Assembly (NCBI RefSeq): GCF_000003815.2
Contig: NC_049996.1
Coordinates: 8,164,012-8,228,011, forward strand
Source of the DNA: Branchiostoma floridae
Lineage: Eukaryota > Chordata > Leptocardii > Amphioxiformes > Branchiostomatidae
DNA: 64,000 nt
Direction of reading: 5' to 3'
In this document: positions 46,465 to 58,001 of the stretch, piece by piece
Layout: each line of letters opens with the position of its first letter
Position numbering within the stretch: the stretch's first letter is position 1
The notes under the pieces: model-generated
Told to the model about the DNA's origin: nothing
What the model saw: the letters and a program-made list of their open reading frames with translations, nothing else
Database searches by the model: none
Made by a program: the position numbers and the translations under genes

Positions 46465-49400
46465 GTAAGGTCCTATATCCTATGTGCACTGCAGGGTCCT
46501 TACTAGTTTAGTGTGTACTGTGTAAATTCATGTAAGATTTATAGAATATATATTTGAAGGTCTCAAGTCTGATGCAGAACAAAAATAGCTAGAACTCCTA
46601 CATGTTTAGGTAGTAGCAGAAACCAAGCTCTTTTTATTGTTACATTTCTTCTCTGTAATTACTGAGTTACCCTTGTAGACTCGTTCCATTGCATGCAATT
46701 ATACAGTACGTAGTTGAATGCAAATTTTGCAGATTTTTTGCTGCAGTACTACCTTTAATCACAAGAGGTCTCCCTTAGACTGTAATGAACCTTGCCCTCT
46801 CCAGGTGCAGTGGACCCCATTGTGTACACTCCCACCCTGAAGGGACATCCCGGCCTGCCCGACTGGCTCCACTTTATCCAGAGGAACAGCACGACAGACG
46901 GATACATGTATGGCACACCCACCAAGGAGGACCTGGGTCCTGTCAATATTGAGGTACAGGAAACAAGGATGGACATAGAAGAAATGACTTTGTCTTACTA
47001 AAGTACTGCAAATTGTGAAGACATAGAACATAGAATCTGTGTTTGTTTTACTGAAGTACTGCAAATTGTGAAGACATAGAAGAAATGTATTTGCCTTTTT
47101 GTCTTACTGAAATACTGCATATTGCAAAATATTGATTTCATGTGTGTAGTTTTTAATGTTACCTCTCAACCACAAAGTAATTATACCGTAAACATTGGTT
47201 CTGTCTTCTGCCCACCACCCCTGTATATATTGATTCAACAACGAAATCGAAGCTACCACAACTTTGGCTGGCTGGTTTTGGCTTTGAGAATATGTACAGA
47301 AATAGCAGAGGAAAAATACAAGATTTGGCATTGAAGTTACGGCAAAAGGTTCTCAATTTGCAGGAAGTTTTCTTTGTTTGTTTTTCAGATTGTTGCCTTC
47401 AACAAGAATACATTTGAGACAAACATCACCACTTTGACCATAAATGTAGAGGACAATGATCGTGAGTGTATTTCATTAGCTTATGAAAAGTGTGTCTTAG
47501 GACCAATAAGGTTCAGTATGTAAGAAGTTGCAGTTTTAATGTCATGGTAAAGTTGTATAGCATACCAAAATTATTCCATAGGTTTTTGTATGATAACTGT
47601 TTTGCCATTTCATTTATTTGGGCATCATTTTTATAGTTGTGGTCATTTGTTAACACCATGCAGAAAAAGAAATTGTTCCACTCCTAAATGATACTTGACT
47701 AATGTAATGCCGTAAAATAGCATAGAAATACTCAATCTGATGTATGTAATACATGTAGTTCCCTTGATTGATTTCCGTAGATTTCACTTGATATAGTCCA
47801 CTAGTATTTTAGTAACTGACATTGTTATGATATTATGTATATTGTGTAGTACTAGACTGTAAGTTTTGTTATCAATACATTGCCATACATTGTACCAATG
47901 CAATAAATATAGTTGTGCAATAAATCATTTGTTAACTTCAACTTTGCCATTTGGTTATATTTCCCTTCCTCAGCCCTTCCCTTCCAGGTCCAGTTCATGG
48001 TGGAAAACAAGAACGTGGAGGAGTTTTTCCACGGCGACACACGGACGCGATTCCTCCGAGATGTGCGGCGGGTGTGGCAACAGAACCGAGGGGATCTCTA
48101 CATCACTAAGGTGGTATCTGCTCTGGACATGGGGCACCGTAACCCCCTCCCCCTTCCAGAGTTATATGAAGGGTGCGTACCACATGTTTTCTCGTTTATC
48201 ATTGATTTCCTTTGCTGTGTGGTGATTTAATGCTGAAAGTGTCTGGCTTGGATTTACTGACACTATCAATGGCTAACAATACTAGCCGCTGTTGGAACAT
48301 CATATCAGAACTCACAGTTGATAACTGGAATATAGAAAATGTGTGATTTTTGCCATATAACAGTTTGGCTACAGATACATCCACCCATGCTGATATTGAC
48401 ATATGATAAGGATGCTTTCTGTGACTGACCAGAACATTGACATCTTCCACTTCTTCGTCACATGAACGGACATAAAGAAACATCTGCTTCATCTTTCAAT
48501 GAAATAAACAATTCAGGGTCAGGGTTCTAAATGAAATTCAACTCTTTTGTTTGTCAAAATGAATTCCTTACAATTTTTGTGGAATGTATGGCATAGCAAT
48601 AATGATGAAAGTTTTCTGCTAAAGGAGGAAAGCTTTACTTGAGATATTTAAAAGGTAGTAAGAAGTGTCACATGATCTTATCACAGGCTGTTTACAATAC
48701 AATAATTGTCTGTAGTTTTAGTTCAATCGTAATGTAATACTTTAGATCCTTGTGAAATCTGACAGACTATGAGTGGTACATAGCTTAGATTTAGACTACA
48801 TGCTCTTGGCTTTAATTTGCTTATCGTGAACCTTAAGTTGCTCTGATGTTTTTTTTCTTTGCGTAATTTTGCTCTAACTCTTCCCCCCTCCCCTGCTAGC
48901 AATTGGCCCTCGTGTAGTGGTAGATATTTCTACAGGAGGTCAATGGAGCTGATCAGAAACGCTCCTGCACATTGCAGTTTCCCTGGGTGGTGGGTGCCAT
49001 CAGACATTACCATGTACTCTCCATGTACCTAACCCGCATCAATGCCTCCACTGCACTAGTTTACAATGATTACTGAAGGTGACATGTGTAAGATATTGGA
49101 GAGAAAAAACTATGCTGTCGTTCCTTTGCTTTTCATACTCTTCACTTTTGACATAATTTGATTTTTTAAAAATCTCTTGCAATTTGTGATTGTTACAATC
49201 ATATGATGTGTACATTTCTGTTTGACTTCTTGAAAGACAAAAATTCTAGGCTTGAAAAAATTGTTTGTTAGCATTGGGATCAAAATTGAATATCATAGAC
49301 ATGAAATGATTTTATCTGGTTGAATTGTTCTGGCATCATTCAATTTGGATCTCTTTAAGTTTACCAGAAGAAAAGGTTAGGATCTCCTGAATCTTACAGC

Positions 49401-52400
49401 TGTCACCTTTAAGAAATGCTGCATGCTTCATGATACGGTACCACGAATGTGCCATACAGACTTGTATGGTGGAATGAGATACAGATACGATGACAGATAC
49501 AACTTATACCGTATAGATGTACATGTCATATCCTCAGAGCACCACAATCACTTCTAACAACATACGTTAATCGTCCCCCCTGTAAGTTTGAGTCTGTGTG
49601 CTCGGTATAGTGCAGGCATGCAGGTAGGGAAAGGTCATATCTTAGAACAGAGTCTTGGAGACGAAGTCTTAGATGTACTGACCCTACGGTTGCCTGTCAA
49701 CGCCACCGATTGAAGCACGCTGAAATAGACTCATGTCTGTGTCCAATGTCATGTGAAAGAATGTCCTCTGCCAGTCCCAGGTCTCTCCTGTGTTTTTCCT
49801 CCGTCCCTTGAGTCCTGAGTTTGCGCTGTGTTTTTCCTTTGTCCCTTGAGTTTGAGTCCTGAGTTTGAGCTGTGTCCAGCCCAGGTTTGAGTCCCAAAAG
49901 TCTGTGATGTCTGCATGTTTGTGTCATGGAGAATGTAAGAAATGAGTAAAGAGAAGTCTTGTTGCTGATCACAAAAATTGCCACTAAATTCCTTCCCAAT
50001 ACATATATGTATCATACTATGATATAAGCCATGAACTAAATGGATCCAGCTTATATACAGTCCTTGATGGTCTGTTTCTCATTTTCTTGCATGATTTTCT
50101 TTTTTCTAGGGTGTACATTCACGTTGGATCAGAACGTGGGTACTCGGCCCAGCTACAGCAGGCAGCAGGACAGGTCGCCGTCTGCGAGCTCAACCCGGGA
50201 ATCCGGCCGGTCGTTTCTATCGACAGCAGCATTCGTAACTTTGACATGAACTGGTGCATGTTCAAACTGTTTGAACCTGAAGAAACGGCCACACCTGCAC
50301 CTCTTGCACCAGGTAATTATCTACATTGTATATGAATTGTTCTTCAAAAATCTTTTTTTTTCCAGCTTCAGCCACTCTTGTTGCACCAGGTAATGAATGC
50401 TCTTCAGGAAGCATTTCATTTCTTTCAGTTTTGGCTGCTCCTATCTTATTTGTTGGTTCCTGGGTTGTAGAAAATAGCTGTGTTTACAGCTGACACAGAG
50501 GAATGTTCATGCTATTGCATACTCTGCTTACCTGAGTAAGACAGTCATGTTTTGATCTGATTTATTCAGGTATATAAAAAAAACAGGACTGCCCAACAAG
50601 CTGGAGGCTGTTTTAAAGGGATAACCCCACTAACTGCACGATTTACAGCAAACGACATAAACGGTTACAATGTACAGTAAATGAGTTTACAGATACATGT
50701 ACATGATGTAGTTTTTTAATGTACTACATAGATACATACATACATACATACATACATACATACATACATACATACATACGCCATACAAGTAAGGAAAAGC
50801 ATGTGAAGACGGTTTGTGTTTACTTCCTAGCCAAGCAAGTGTTTTTTTATCTATGCTGTGACCAACACCTCATCATTAGCAGCTGTGCTGAACTGAATAA
50901 CATTTTACAATACAGCACGCTGGAATGTAGTGCAGAGGTGGGCATTAACTTTTCATTTGAAATACTACTAGTACCTGATTCAGATCCTATGCTGAAGTTG
51001 TTTTTCTCTGTGTGTTGCAGGAGCAGGTGTGATGGGTGGGGTGTGCGTATCCCGTGAGTAAGGCATGTTAAGGTCCTGTGCTGAAGTTGTTTTTCTCTGT
51101 GTGTTGCAGGAGCAGGAGTGATGGGTGGAGTATACGTACCCCGTGAGCTCACGGACACAGGAAGAGACTTCACCTTGTACTTCATCCTCATCATCATCAT
51201 CCCCTGCATCATCCTCATCGTGCTGCTCCTGCTACTCACCTACATCATGTGTGGACGGAGGCAGGGAGTGTAAGTAGACGGGATTTTCTTCTGATACTTT
51301 TAATCTTGAAGTACATGTATAGAGAATCTAATATGACAGTGAATCCTGAGCTCCCACTCCAGGACTTGTTTTCATAGTCCAGATCTATGATTGGTCCTTT
51401 TTTCAAAAAGTAATATCCTTGTTTAGAGATGCATCAGGCCACAAAATATTACAATATAAAAATGCCATACACTGAATAAGTGTATGGCCCTTTCTGAAGC
51501 TGTTTTGTTTTCAGGAAAACAAATATTTACTTCAAACAAACATCATAGAATTTGTATTACACAAAGTTACCTAACCAAGACTCACAGTATTATTGACTTG
51601 CTGCACTTCTTCCCCTGCAGTCAGAAGCGTGACCAGGCGACCCCAGCCATCCAGCTGACCCACCACGCCTCTATCCGTGAGGCCAGTAAGGAGCTGCGTG
51701 ACCTGTCTCAGAAACGGGACATCAAGCCGCGCTCCACCCTCCCCATGTTTAATGCTGCCAGTCCTCACAGGGGTGACGAGGGAACCCCACTCACCAGGGC
51801 TCCACAGTATGTACATGTATTTATACTGGGGAAGAATTACACTCATGTTTTCAAATTGTTTACTAGTTTGGATCTCATACATATTTTTTTGCTGTCTTGG
51901 CACATTTACGTATTACGTATTGAGGACAGTACAGGATCTTTGAAAAGGCTTTGTCTAGCAGACAATAATATGAAGTATTACCGTCCACTAAGGCATTAAA
52001 ATCTTATGTTTTCTACATTATTGAATTCCTGAACAATGAACATGTATACTGACCCGTCCCCTAGAAAGTACATTTAATAATTGATATCATAGAATTCAAA
52101 GCGGACTATCACTTGACAAGACCAATGATAAATTGTTTTATATGAAGCTAATTTACAGCTTTGATCAACAGTTAAAGATACATGCAAGTTGTTGTTTCCC
52201 CATAATGTACATGAATATAATTAATCATTGACGAGGAAAAAACTGTACACTTACTGATTTCTGACAGTGATTGGATGGATATACATTGTACTTCTATCGA
52301 ACAACTCTTTTGACTAAAAATGTATACTGTTCTTGTATTGTAGTCTCATACATACAATGTATGTAAGGCATAAATAGCTGCCTCAGCTAACAGCAATTTA

Positions 52401-54022
52401 TTGCAACTTGAAGCTTCTTTTGAAAATGACAACCAACAGTGTTGCTCTTGCCTGTGTCAATGCATGTTTGAACAACATAATGTTTGGTTCTTTTCAGCTT
52501 GCGGTTCATATACTTGTATTCTACTATAATTGAAATATATTTGTGAACTGAGACAAATTTATCGCTCATTTATGATTTGTTTTGGACACACAGCCAGAAA
52601 AGATAAGCATAAACTTGATAAAGAAAATGGACCTGACTACCACTTTTATTTCCTAGTTATAACTAGTATCCAACCATTGGAAAGTTTGTGCAGATGACTA
52701 CAGATATCTGGTCATCTTGGTTTTTTGCAAACCTCCATGTCGCAAACAAATTTTATGCTCCTGTTGAAAAACAAATTGACAATATCATTCATACTTGGTG
52801 TTCACTGAAGGTATTGTTCATCAATATCTAGCATTGCATGTTTCAGAAAAGTGTGAACAGTTAAACGGCTGGCATGTACTGTAACATTGTTGGCATGTAT
52901 TGAAGTTTTTAAGTGTAAGTCAACACTACAAAGTGCTCACCTCAAATTTTTGGTTGCACATCCGTTGACCTTTGTTAGGATTGGTGATTCAATTACTCTG
53001 AGCACGTGACCTAGGGGCACACGACTCAAGTAAAGAATTGCAGATGCCTGGCAAATTCAAGGTGAGCAATTTGTTGTGTTGGCTGACAGTTAAAAACTCC
53101 AATATGGATTATACCAACACAGATGAGCTTTCATGCTAACATTGTTGGCATGTGTTTAAGAGACTGTGGCTGAAGCTTTGCCTTGTGTGTGCACTTATGC
53201 TACCCTGCAGAGAGCCAGCTGACGAGACCCCTCGCGCTCCACCGCCATACCGCCTCCCGCCAGACTTCCCTAACCAAGAAGAGTCCAGCTTTATGTGAGT
53301 AACGCTTGCTTGGGACTCACGTGGTACATTCAGCCTGGTACTGACATGGTACAGGTGTTATCATTGGTCACCGTAGCCTGGGACTGACATGGTACAAAAA
53401 TGTACATGTGATATCATTGGTCGATTCTGCCTGGGACTGACATGGTACATGTGTTATCATTGGTTGCTGCAGTGTTGGACTGATGCTGGTTTGGTACACA
53501 TGTTATCATTGGTTGCTGCAGCCTGTGACTGATGCTGGTTTGTTACATGTGTTATTAATGGTTACTTCAGCTTGTAGTCTACTTTGCTATATCTTTTACA
53601 GAGTGACAGGTAGTAGTAAACTTGAAATCACTTTTTTGTGTTGCTGTGTAGTATAGGAGAATAGAGCAGAGAAAAGTTGAATGTATTTTAGAGTACTTTT
53701 GGTCTTATTCAACCATTACAGTAATACAAGGTCTGATAAGAAGATACTAGCTGTTTTTATAGGCAATTTCTAATCAGAGTGTCTTTGTCATAATTATTTT
53801 CTTTTCAATTGGTCTACATGGTATCCTAATTCTATCAAATCTTTGCAATAAGATATGACATTAACTAACTTTTGTTTTGTCTTCCATTTCTGTAGAAACT
53901 CTCCTCCACGCGACAACTCCCGGGGTAACGTGAGCCAACCAGGAGGCTCGAGTAACGCCTCCCCGTCGCTCCAGCGCCGTCCGCCACCCTTCATGCGTAG
54001 CGGAGAGCAGATCCAGGTGTGA
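46314..54022 (+). CDS. SGCE: Alpha/epsilon-sarcoglycan
   Basis: Nine exons give 443 residues, close to human epsilon-sarcoglycan (437). Residues 1-21 are a signal peptide (MWMLYFSAGLLLVFLVPDAL). The ectodomain has the cadherin-like start, PGLPDWLHFIQR, sequons at N78 and N112, DPLPFQVQFMVENKNVEEF, and NWCMFKL near its end. A single transmembrane helix lies at about 279-304, followed by CGRRQGV. The cytoplasmic tail AIQLTHHASIREASKELRDL matches human IQLVHHSAIQKSTKELRDM. Sarcoglycans form a complex with dystroglycan and dystrophin that stabilises muscle and other membranes. A PPPY motif at 384-387 and a C-terminal IQV are extra. As a single gene it is probably co-orthologous to vertebrate SGCA and SGCE; the symbol is chosen for tail similarity. 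Confidence 0.95.
46805..46953 (+). CDS. SGCE: Sarcoglycan exon 2
   Basis: 149 nt, phase 1 in and phase 0 out. Contains GHPGLPDWLHFIQRNSTTDG and YMYGTP, matching GYPDRPGWLRYIQR and VLYGSP of the human protein. Confidence 0.95.
46976..47125 (+). repeat. Diverged tandem repeat in sarcoglycan intron 2
   Basis: TACTGAAGTACTGCAAATTG, with GTGAAGACATAGAA, recurs about three times. Confidence 0.7.
47389..47461 (+). CDS. SGCE: Sarcoglycan exon 3
   Basis: 73 nt, phase 0 in and phase 1 out. Encodes IVAFNKNTFETNITTLTINV and then EDND, with the N112 sequon; human counterpart ITAYNRRTFET. Confidence 0.94.
47974..48172 (+). CDS. SGCE: Sarcoglycan exon 4
   Basis: 199 nt, phase 1 in and phase 2 out. Contains LPFQVQFMVENKNVEEFF, VRRVWQQNRGDLYITKVVSA and LDMGHRNPLPLPELYEG, all with human counterparts. 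Confidence 0.95.
48173..50109. other. Sarcoglycan intron 4
   Basis: Mostly unique AT-rich sequence with the tandem repeat near 49800. No extra exon recognised. Confidence 0.6.
49760..49890 (+). repeat. Diverged tandem repeat in sarcoglycan intron 4
   Basis: GTGTTTTTCCTTTGTCCCTT and GAGTCCTGAGTTTG recur two to three times. Confidence 0.7.
50110..50312 (+). CDS. SGCE: Sarcoglycan exon 5
   Basis: 203 nt, phase 2 in and phase 1 out. Encodes VYIHVGSERGYSAQLQQAAG and IRNFDMNWCMFKLFEPEE, ending TATPAPLAP in a Pro/Ala stalk near the membrane. Confidence 0.94.
50366..50389 (+). CDS. Sarcoglycan micro-exon 5b (duplicate of exon 5 end)
   Basis: 24 nt, phase 1 in and out, behind a strong acceptor (TCTTTTTTTTTCCAG) and before GTAATG. 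It adds ASATLVAP to the stalk. It and its donor closely repeat the end of exon 5 (CTTGCACCAGGTAAT versus GTTGCACCAGGTAAT). Confidence 0.5.
50732..50779 (+). repeat. (ATAC)n microsatellite
   Basis: About twelve ATAC units in sarcoglycan intron 5. Confidence 0.95.
50984..51148 (+). repeat. 89-bp partial tandem duplication spanning the exon 6 start
   Basis: Intron end, acceptor and first exon bases occur twice (50984-51059 and 51073-51148), producing mini-exon 6a. Confidence 0.9.
51021..51053 (+). CDS. Sarcoglycan mini-exon 6a (duplicate of exon 6 start)
   Basis: 33 nt, phase 1 in and out. Encodes GAGVMGGVCVS, a copy of the GAGVMGGVYVP that begins exon 6, after an identical TGTGTTGCAG acceptor. 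Base changes turned coding CGTGAGCTC into a perfect GTGAGT donor. Confidence 0.5.
51110..51269 (+). CDS. SGCE: Sarcoglycan exon 6: transmembrane helix
   Basis: 160 nt, phase 1 in and phase 2 out. Contains YVPRELTDTGRDF, then the helix YFILIIIIPCIILIVLLLLL, then TYIMCGRRQGV (human AYIMCCRREGV). Confidence 0.96.
51621..51806 (+). CDS. SGCE: Sarcoglycan exon 7: cytoplasmic tail
   Basis: 186 nt, phase 2 in and out. Encodes QKRDQATPAIQLTHHASIRE, ASKELRDLSQKRDIKPRSTL and PMFNAASP. The donor is GTATGT after GCTCCACA; a second GTACAT four bases on would break the frame. Confidence 0.95.
51807..53210. other. Sarcoglycan intron 7
   Basis: Unique AT-rich sequence; I see nothing in it. Confidence 0.6.
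53211..53294 (+). CDS. SGCE: Sarcoglycan exon 8: Pro-rich tail with PPPY
   Basis: 84 nt, phase 2 in and out. Encodes EPADETPRAPPPYRLPPDFP and NQEESSF. It includes PPPY, a WW-domain ligand motif. Confidence 0.88.
53311..53575 (+). repeat. About 60-bp tandem repeat in sarcoglycan intron 8
   Basis: CTGGGACTGACATGGTACA with GTGTTATCATTGGT recurs about five times with increasing divergence. Confidence 0.85.
53896..54022 (+). CDS. SGCE: Sarcoglycan exon 9: C-terminus and stop
   Basis: 127 nt, phase 2 in, ending in TGA at 54020-54022. Encodes INSPPRDNSRGNVSQPGGSS and then RRPPPFMRSGEQIQV. The final I-Q-V fits a class II PDZ ligand pattern. Confidence 0.85.
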
Positions 54023-54767
54023 TTGGTTTAGTTGGTTTAGCGCCCCATGTGACGTATCGAGTAGGTATCACACTCCAACATGGCTTCACAATCTCCTGTG
54101 CTGTCTTGCAGTGGTTTTCTCTTTTGAACTTGTTTCTACCTGTACTCTTTTGTAAGGACATTGGAAATGTGCTTTAAAAGCAGGGCTGTCACCAGGACCC
54201 GTACTTCTGTTATGGGGCAAAAAGTTGCTTGTTGGGACGTAAGAATATCTGAACTTTCTGACGTGAAATGTATCGTTGTAAAATGCATGTTTAACAATTT
54301 ATGAAAATCAACAACACAGCCTCTCAAGCAATTAAAGATAATTCAATCTTGAGAAGATGGTTAAATTGGAGACAAGCCTGTTTTAAAGAAGAAATGGCAA
54401 AAGTTCCTGATTGCAAAATATGCAAAGCCACATAATTTTGTTAATCATGCAAACAAAAATTCTAAGATTTTGTTTAGAATGGTGTTTGTCTATTAACTAT
54501 TTCATTTGCTTTTGTTTGTAACAACTGACAGTTTAACAGAATTTTTAAAGAAGCTGAAGGTTTTGAATTCCTGAAGTTGCTTTCTCTTTGTTGATACCAA
54601 CTAAACGGTGTCACTCACAACCATACTTTGGTTTCTTGTACATTTGAGTGGAAGGTATTATTCTTCAAGATAGTTTTTTTTGCTTCATTATGTTGATTGA
54701 TTGAATATGAAATAGGTCTTTTATTTACAAGTAATAGAATTAATTTTCTGTATGATATTGTTTCCAG

Positions 54768-54860
54768 GGTCGCAATCAACCAGGTGATCGCGGAAGGCCT
54801 GTGGTTCGAGAGTTCACAGCCTAGACCCATGGACACTGGTTCAAATCCCAGCTACATAAA
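54768..54860 (+). mobile_element. Possible tRNA-derived SINE fragment
   Basis: GGTTCAAATCC at 54838-54848 fits a pol III B box, preceded by tRNA-like sequence (GGTGATCGCGGAAGGCC, CCTGTGGTTCGAG). The A box is weak. Confidence 0.3.
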
Positions 54861-56205
54861 GTACAAACTAAGCCATATCTTGTAACACACATGTCTGGCA
54901 AAACTACAATTTAACAGCTGTTGCAACTCTGAAAAACAACTGAGAGATCCAGGTTATAAGGCATGTATGACCAAACCTGGTATCAAAATCATCTACTCAA
55001 AGCAGAAATACACTGCTTATTATGTAGCACAGTGTTCCTTGGATAAGGAATATTATGATTGTGCTTGGTTAAAAACACATCAACTATTTTAGGGGTTTGA
55101 ACACATTGTCCAAGACTACTGGTGCGTAGTGCTAGGCATACAATATATCCCATACCCATACGATATTTATGACTATGAACAGTATAAGTCAGCTATTTTT
55201 ATAACCAGTCCGGCATATTTTGCAATACTCCCCAATCACATAGCAAGAAGAAGACACAGCTATATTATTACACTGTTGTTGCAACTACAAAGCCAGGAGC
55301 TATATGCACTGTCTGTATCATGATTTTGTTTAAATACGTAACAAGCATAACAGTGCTTTTGCTCTAACAAATCATGTATGATATGATAAATTCCTTGGAT
55401 GCCAAGTCTGTGCAGAAAATGCACGTTCTCAACTGCCTTGTAATGTAGTCAAAAGTGCCAAATGATAGCTAGTCTCTTGTATCGGTATTTGTATTTTAGA
55501 ACTAACATGACTTTTATATTCCTCACATGTGTATTTTGATATGTATTCTCATATTAAGATTGCAATTGCAATAACTACCTGTATTCTTGTCTGTTCTTTT
55601 TAGATTAGATATCCAATGGTCTGAATTAGCGAAAGTATTCACAAGTACAATAGAATATAACACGGTGCACGCCGTTACTTTCCGTATCACCTGAGGTTCC
55701 AGCCAATGTGTTCCAAGCAAAAATGTGTTCAGGTATAAGTGAAAAATCATACAACGCAGGAAATATTTTAAACATCGTCTTACGCTCTGTGATGGCTGAT
55801 TTTACTTAAGATTTACCTGCAATGCACGGGAAAGGTATAATCATAGGTACACTGTACTACATGTGTATGTGTGTGACCGGGGCTTTAGCTAGAATTCTGG
55901 ACTGATTTTAAGGAAGGAGACAGTTGAGCAAGCAGATTGATACACTCTGGGCAGAGGTTTACATAGCTGAAAAAGGGGTGTGGGGTTGATTTCTTCAAGC
56001 CATAACAAATAAGTTCCTCAGGGAGTAAGGTGTTCTTTTCTAGTTTGAAGTAAAGGTAAACTCAGGTAAAGGTATCTTAAGGACAGCTTCTCTGTATTTA
56101 CCTGTCATGTGCCATTATGCATCATATTGTGTGTTATTTTTTCATACCAGGTATTTGTGGATTGTGAAATACCCTTGGCAGCACGCTTCAATGTCCGCGG
56201 CATGT

Positions 56206-56226
56206 TTTTTTTTTGGGGGGGGGGGC
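56206..56226 (+). repeat. Poly-T/poly-G tract
   Basis: Ten or so T followed by a G run of about eleven; simple sequence. Confidence 0.9.
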
Positions 56227-58001
56227 ATACAAATAATATCCTTTTGTTGGAAGTTAGAGCATTTATTTAACCTTTGCTCTCTGAGTGTTTCCATATAACA
56301 TATGAGAGAAATATTAGTTTGCATATTACTAAGCAACTTAAATTATTTCCACTTTGAAAGTAATGAGGACAAAAACATACATTTTCAGTGAAGCTGTGGC
56401 TTTATTACTTGTCATGAATGTTACACAAGAATGGTGTTAATCGGCTTACATTAGTGAGCTAACGTTGTTTTTCATATATCTGCATTCCAAACGCCAAGGA
56501 AGGTTCAATTTTACTTGACAATGTCTTCCTTCTTAATCAGCATGTATTTACTGTTGGTTTCTGCAACCAAGGAGGTTAACCTCCTTGCTGCAACCATGTG
56601 GAAATGACATGTAAGTGTCAGAAGGAATATAGATAATGCATATAAACAGTGATAACTTTTCACGAGAATCATTAGTAAGCCAAGGCAATTACAGTTTCTG
56701 GTGATCTCTGAACTGTAATGATTTCCTATTCTGGATGGAAAGGTTGGATTCTTCAATTCCACAAAATAGTATTCAAATGTGTCTGATAATGTTGACAGGC
56801 ATTTCTTCTCTGTAATATCATGTTTTCAGACTTCCTGGCGCAGAAGGGGCATTTCCATTGGAAATGACTGGTTCAATCTTGATCTTTTTGTTTGCCTTCA
56901 ATGTTTTTCATGATCTTGACATAGCCGTACGGATCTTTAAAGCATTCACTGTCAGGCCAAAGTTGGCTTGATTATATGAAATACATCCGTGTACACATCA
57001 ATTTTCTGCGTTTCCAGAAACAAAAGCTTTTCACCATACTGTAAATCGTACAGAGCAGGTTTTCCACCATACTGCCTGAATTGTACAGAGCAGCTCCAAA
57101 ATGAGAAAATTAATGCATGCAGTAGATTGAAAAAAGATATTGGAAGACGGATACTAATCTTCTTGAATGGCAAAGTTGATTCCAAGGTCAAAAGATGTGG
57201 CAGAAGAAAAATGATGAATCTATAATTTGGTATATCACACTCTGTATTTAGTCAATTGTTCAACCTTTCTGACCACTTAGGTTTCATGATGAAGGTAACG
57301 TTTTTGGGACAAACTTTTTTTTATTCGCACACTCGCATCAGTTTTGGGGTTGCCAGAGGGTGTCATCCAATAATCAAATCAACATGGCCTTATTAAACTA
57401 TAGAGTTGATAATTACACCTCTGTTTCTTCCCTAATGCCCTGTTGCAGAATTATTTCCAGAGTACACTGCAGGTATAATGCTTACTTGAAAGCAAGGTTA
57501 AACTTACTTAAACTGCCTTGAATCTATATATTCCAGCCCTAAAATCTAAACACACAACGTAAGTCCCTGCAAAAATCCAAAGTGCTGCGTTTTGGTTACT
57601 GTGTTTTAGATGACATGCAAACTAGTTAACGTTTCCATATGTTAATTTTATCATGGCACGTACTTTTAACAATAAAGCTCTATATGTGTTATATTTTTCT
57701 ATAAAAGCACTGATCATTGCAAACAAGAATCCAGCTGTGGGAATTACATTTTCCAACCTAAGCAATGAAGCTGTACAGTTCTAAGGCGTGCATGGCTCTA
57801 CAAGGCTCTACAGTTAACATATTTGTCTATATTAACTAGAGCTTATTAAGTAGCCATATTCTACAACAAGCTCTAGGAATTTTATTTAATCTTATATAAG
57901 CACTGAAATTCTAGTAAGTATTCGGCTTTTAAATTAGCAACAACACTTATAGTATGTTATATTTGTCTTGAAAACATTAGCACTGAAAAGCTACACTACA
58001 T

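Noticed and set aside
49697-50015. Two overlapping minus-strand frames of 88-100 codons
   Set aside because: Created by the tandem repeat in sarcoglycan intron 4; no similarity recognised.
51484-51999. 171-codon plus-strand frame around sarcoglycan exon 7
   Set aside because: The real exon is 51621-51806; the rest of the frame is read-through into both introns.
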